From assembly GCA_017798145.1 (NCBI GenBank), contig CP059069.1, positions 915,226-979,225 on the forward strand: 64,000 nt of DNA, given 5' to 3'. The stretch is from Akkermansiaceae bacterium (GTDB taxonomy: Bacteria > Verrucomicrobiota > Verrucomicrobiia > Verrucomicrobiales > Akkermansiaceae). Within the stretch, counting starts at the first letter, position 1; each line of letters opens with the position of its first letter. A program made the position numbers and the translations under genes. The notes beneath the pieces are model-generated. The model saw only the letters and a program-made list of their open reading frames with translations, was not told the origin of the DNA and made no database searches. Shown here piece after piece: positions 63,545 through 64,000 of the stretch.

Positions 63545-64000
63545 ATGATTACAAAAATGTATTCCGCCGCCCTCCGTGGTGTCGATGCGCTTGAGGTCGA
63601 GGTGGAAGTCAACGCCCGCAATTCCGAGAGCCCAGGCGTCATCATCGTCGGCCTGCCGGATGCCGCCGTGCGGGAAAGCTCCCAGCGCGTCACCTCCGCC
63701 ATCACCGCCTCCGCTCTGGAACTCGATCTCGGCGTCAAGACCGTGAACCTCGCCCCCGCCGACCTGAAAAAGGAAGGCCCATCCTTCGACCTGCCCATCG
63801 CCCTGGCCATGGTCGGCGCGAGCGGAACGAAGATCCTCGAAACCGACGCGTTCTGCGTCGTCGGCGAGCTGGGTCTCGATGGAGCGGTTCGCCCTGTGAA
63901 AGGCGTGCTTTCCATCGCCCTGGAAGCGAGGAAACGCGGACGCAAAAGCCTCATCGTCCCGGAGGCGAACGCAGCCGAGGCGGCGGTGATCGAAGGCATC
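63545..64000 (+). CDS. comM: Mg-chelatase-like protein ComM/YifB (3'-truncated by window edge)
   Basis: 152 codons are visible and the frame is open at the window end. An ATG at 63557 is a second possible start. The N-terminal ComM domain is clear: MYSAALRGVDALEVEVEVNA, GVIIVGLPDAAVRESSQRV, VNLAPADLKKEGPSFDLPIA and FCVVGELGLDGAVRPVKGVL. The AAA+ domain with Walker motifs would lie beyond the window. ComM is a helicase-like protein that aids branch migration in natural transformation. Confidence 0.94.
   Translation, partial: MITKMYSAALRGVDALEVEVEVNARNSESPGVIIVGLPDAAVRESSQRVTSAITASALELDLGVKTVNLAPADLKKEGPSFDLPIALAMVGASGTKILETDAFCVVGELGLDGAVRPVKGVLSIALEARKRGRKSLIVPEANAAEAAVIEGI

Overview
This is a 64 kb stretch of GC-rich chromosome, most likely from a member of the Verrucomicrobiota (Verrucomicrobiales; an Akkermansiaceae/Luteolibacter-like genome is my best guess). 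Housekeeping genes alternate with gene types expanded in that phylum: a DUF1592/DUF1588/DUF1585 cytochrome paired with a DUF1552 protein, a double DUF1080 protein next to a Gfo/Idh/MocA oxidoreductase, a PA14-fused cytochrome c, a secreted protein ending in a DGDFDNDGIDNLLEF-type segment, and a solitary lysine 2,3-aminomutase. The taxonomic call rests on gene content and was not checked by a search.

Layout. 1-3612 (+): 3' part of tgt, then yajC and a fused secDF. 3699-5162 (-): orphan solute-binding protein. 5254-7911 (-): nrnA-truB-ribF operon. 7912-8373: intergenic region with a cluster of DnaA boxes and an 18-bp direct repeat, a candidate replication origin or DnaA-binding locus. 8374-14586 (-): htpG, tRNA-Leu(CAG), a TPR protein, yraN, rnhB and a CAP-domain lipoprotein. 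14766-21726: sugar region with a permease, DUF1080 protein and Gfo/Idh oxidoreductase (-), and a secreted GH2 beta-galactosidase (+). 21766-25287 (-): CbpM-like and CbpA-like co-chaperones and a DUF5060 glycoside hydrolase-like protein. 25394-31695 (+): phosphatidylserine synthase, a peptidase-M28-like protein without metal ligands, a large secreted repeat protein, then two gene relics. 31760-36000: kamA, an esterase, a lipoprotein and a secreted protein. 36152-41452: aspS, hisS, a TPR protein (-) and infA (+). 41459-45950: lgt, a degenerate peptidase-like protein, a membrane protein, an FmdB-type zinc ribbon, acylphosphatase (-) and ogt (+). 46103-55655: two facing gene groups for envelope redox and transport. 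55784-63358: L,D-transpeptidase (+), a NemR-like-regulator/RND tripartite efflux operon (-) and a DUF3592 protein (-). 63545-64000: 5' part of comM (+).

How the genes fit together. tgt-yajC-secDF and nrnA-truB-ribF are standard bacterial arrangements. The 14.8-25.3 kb region reads as a carbohydrate-use locus: extracellular beta-galactosidase and DUF5060 enzyme, a permease, and oxidoreductase plus DUF1080 hydrolase as in 3-keto-glycoside chemistry. In 46-55.7 kb, a c-type cytochrome fused to PA14, a beta-propeller protein, a small CxxC membrane protein and a TonB-dependent receptor form one leftward set facing the DUF1592-DUF1552 pair. This is the best candidate for a poorly described system. 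The receptor gene carries an apparent one-base insertion near its 3' end; removing it restores a normal Phe-terminated C-terminus.

Other points of note: the Tgt fragment lacks the three zinc-site cysteines, IF-1 has an arginine-rich N-terminal extension, a higB-higA toxin-antitoxin relic is fused in one frame, and composite tandem repeats fill the hisS-aspS spacer.
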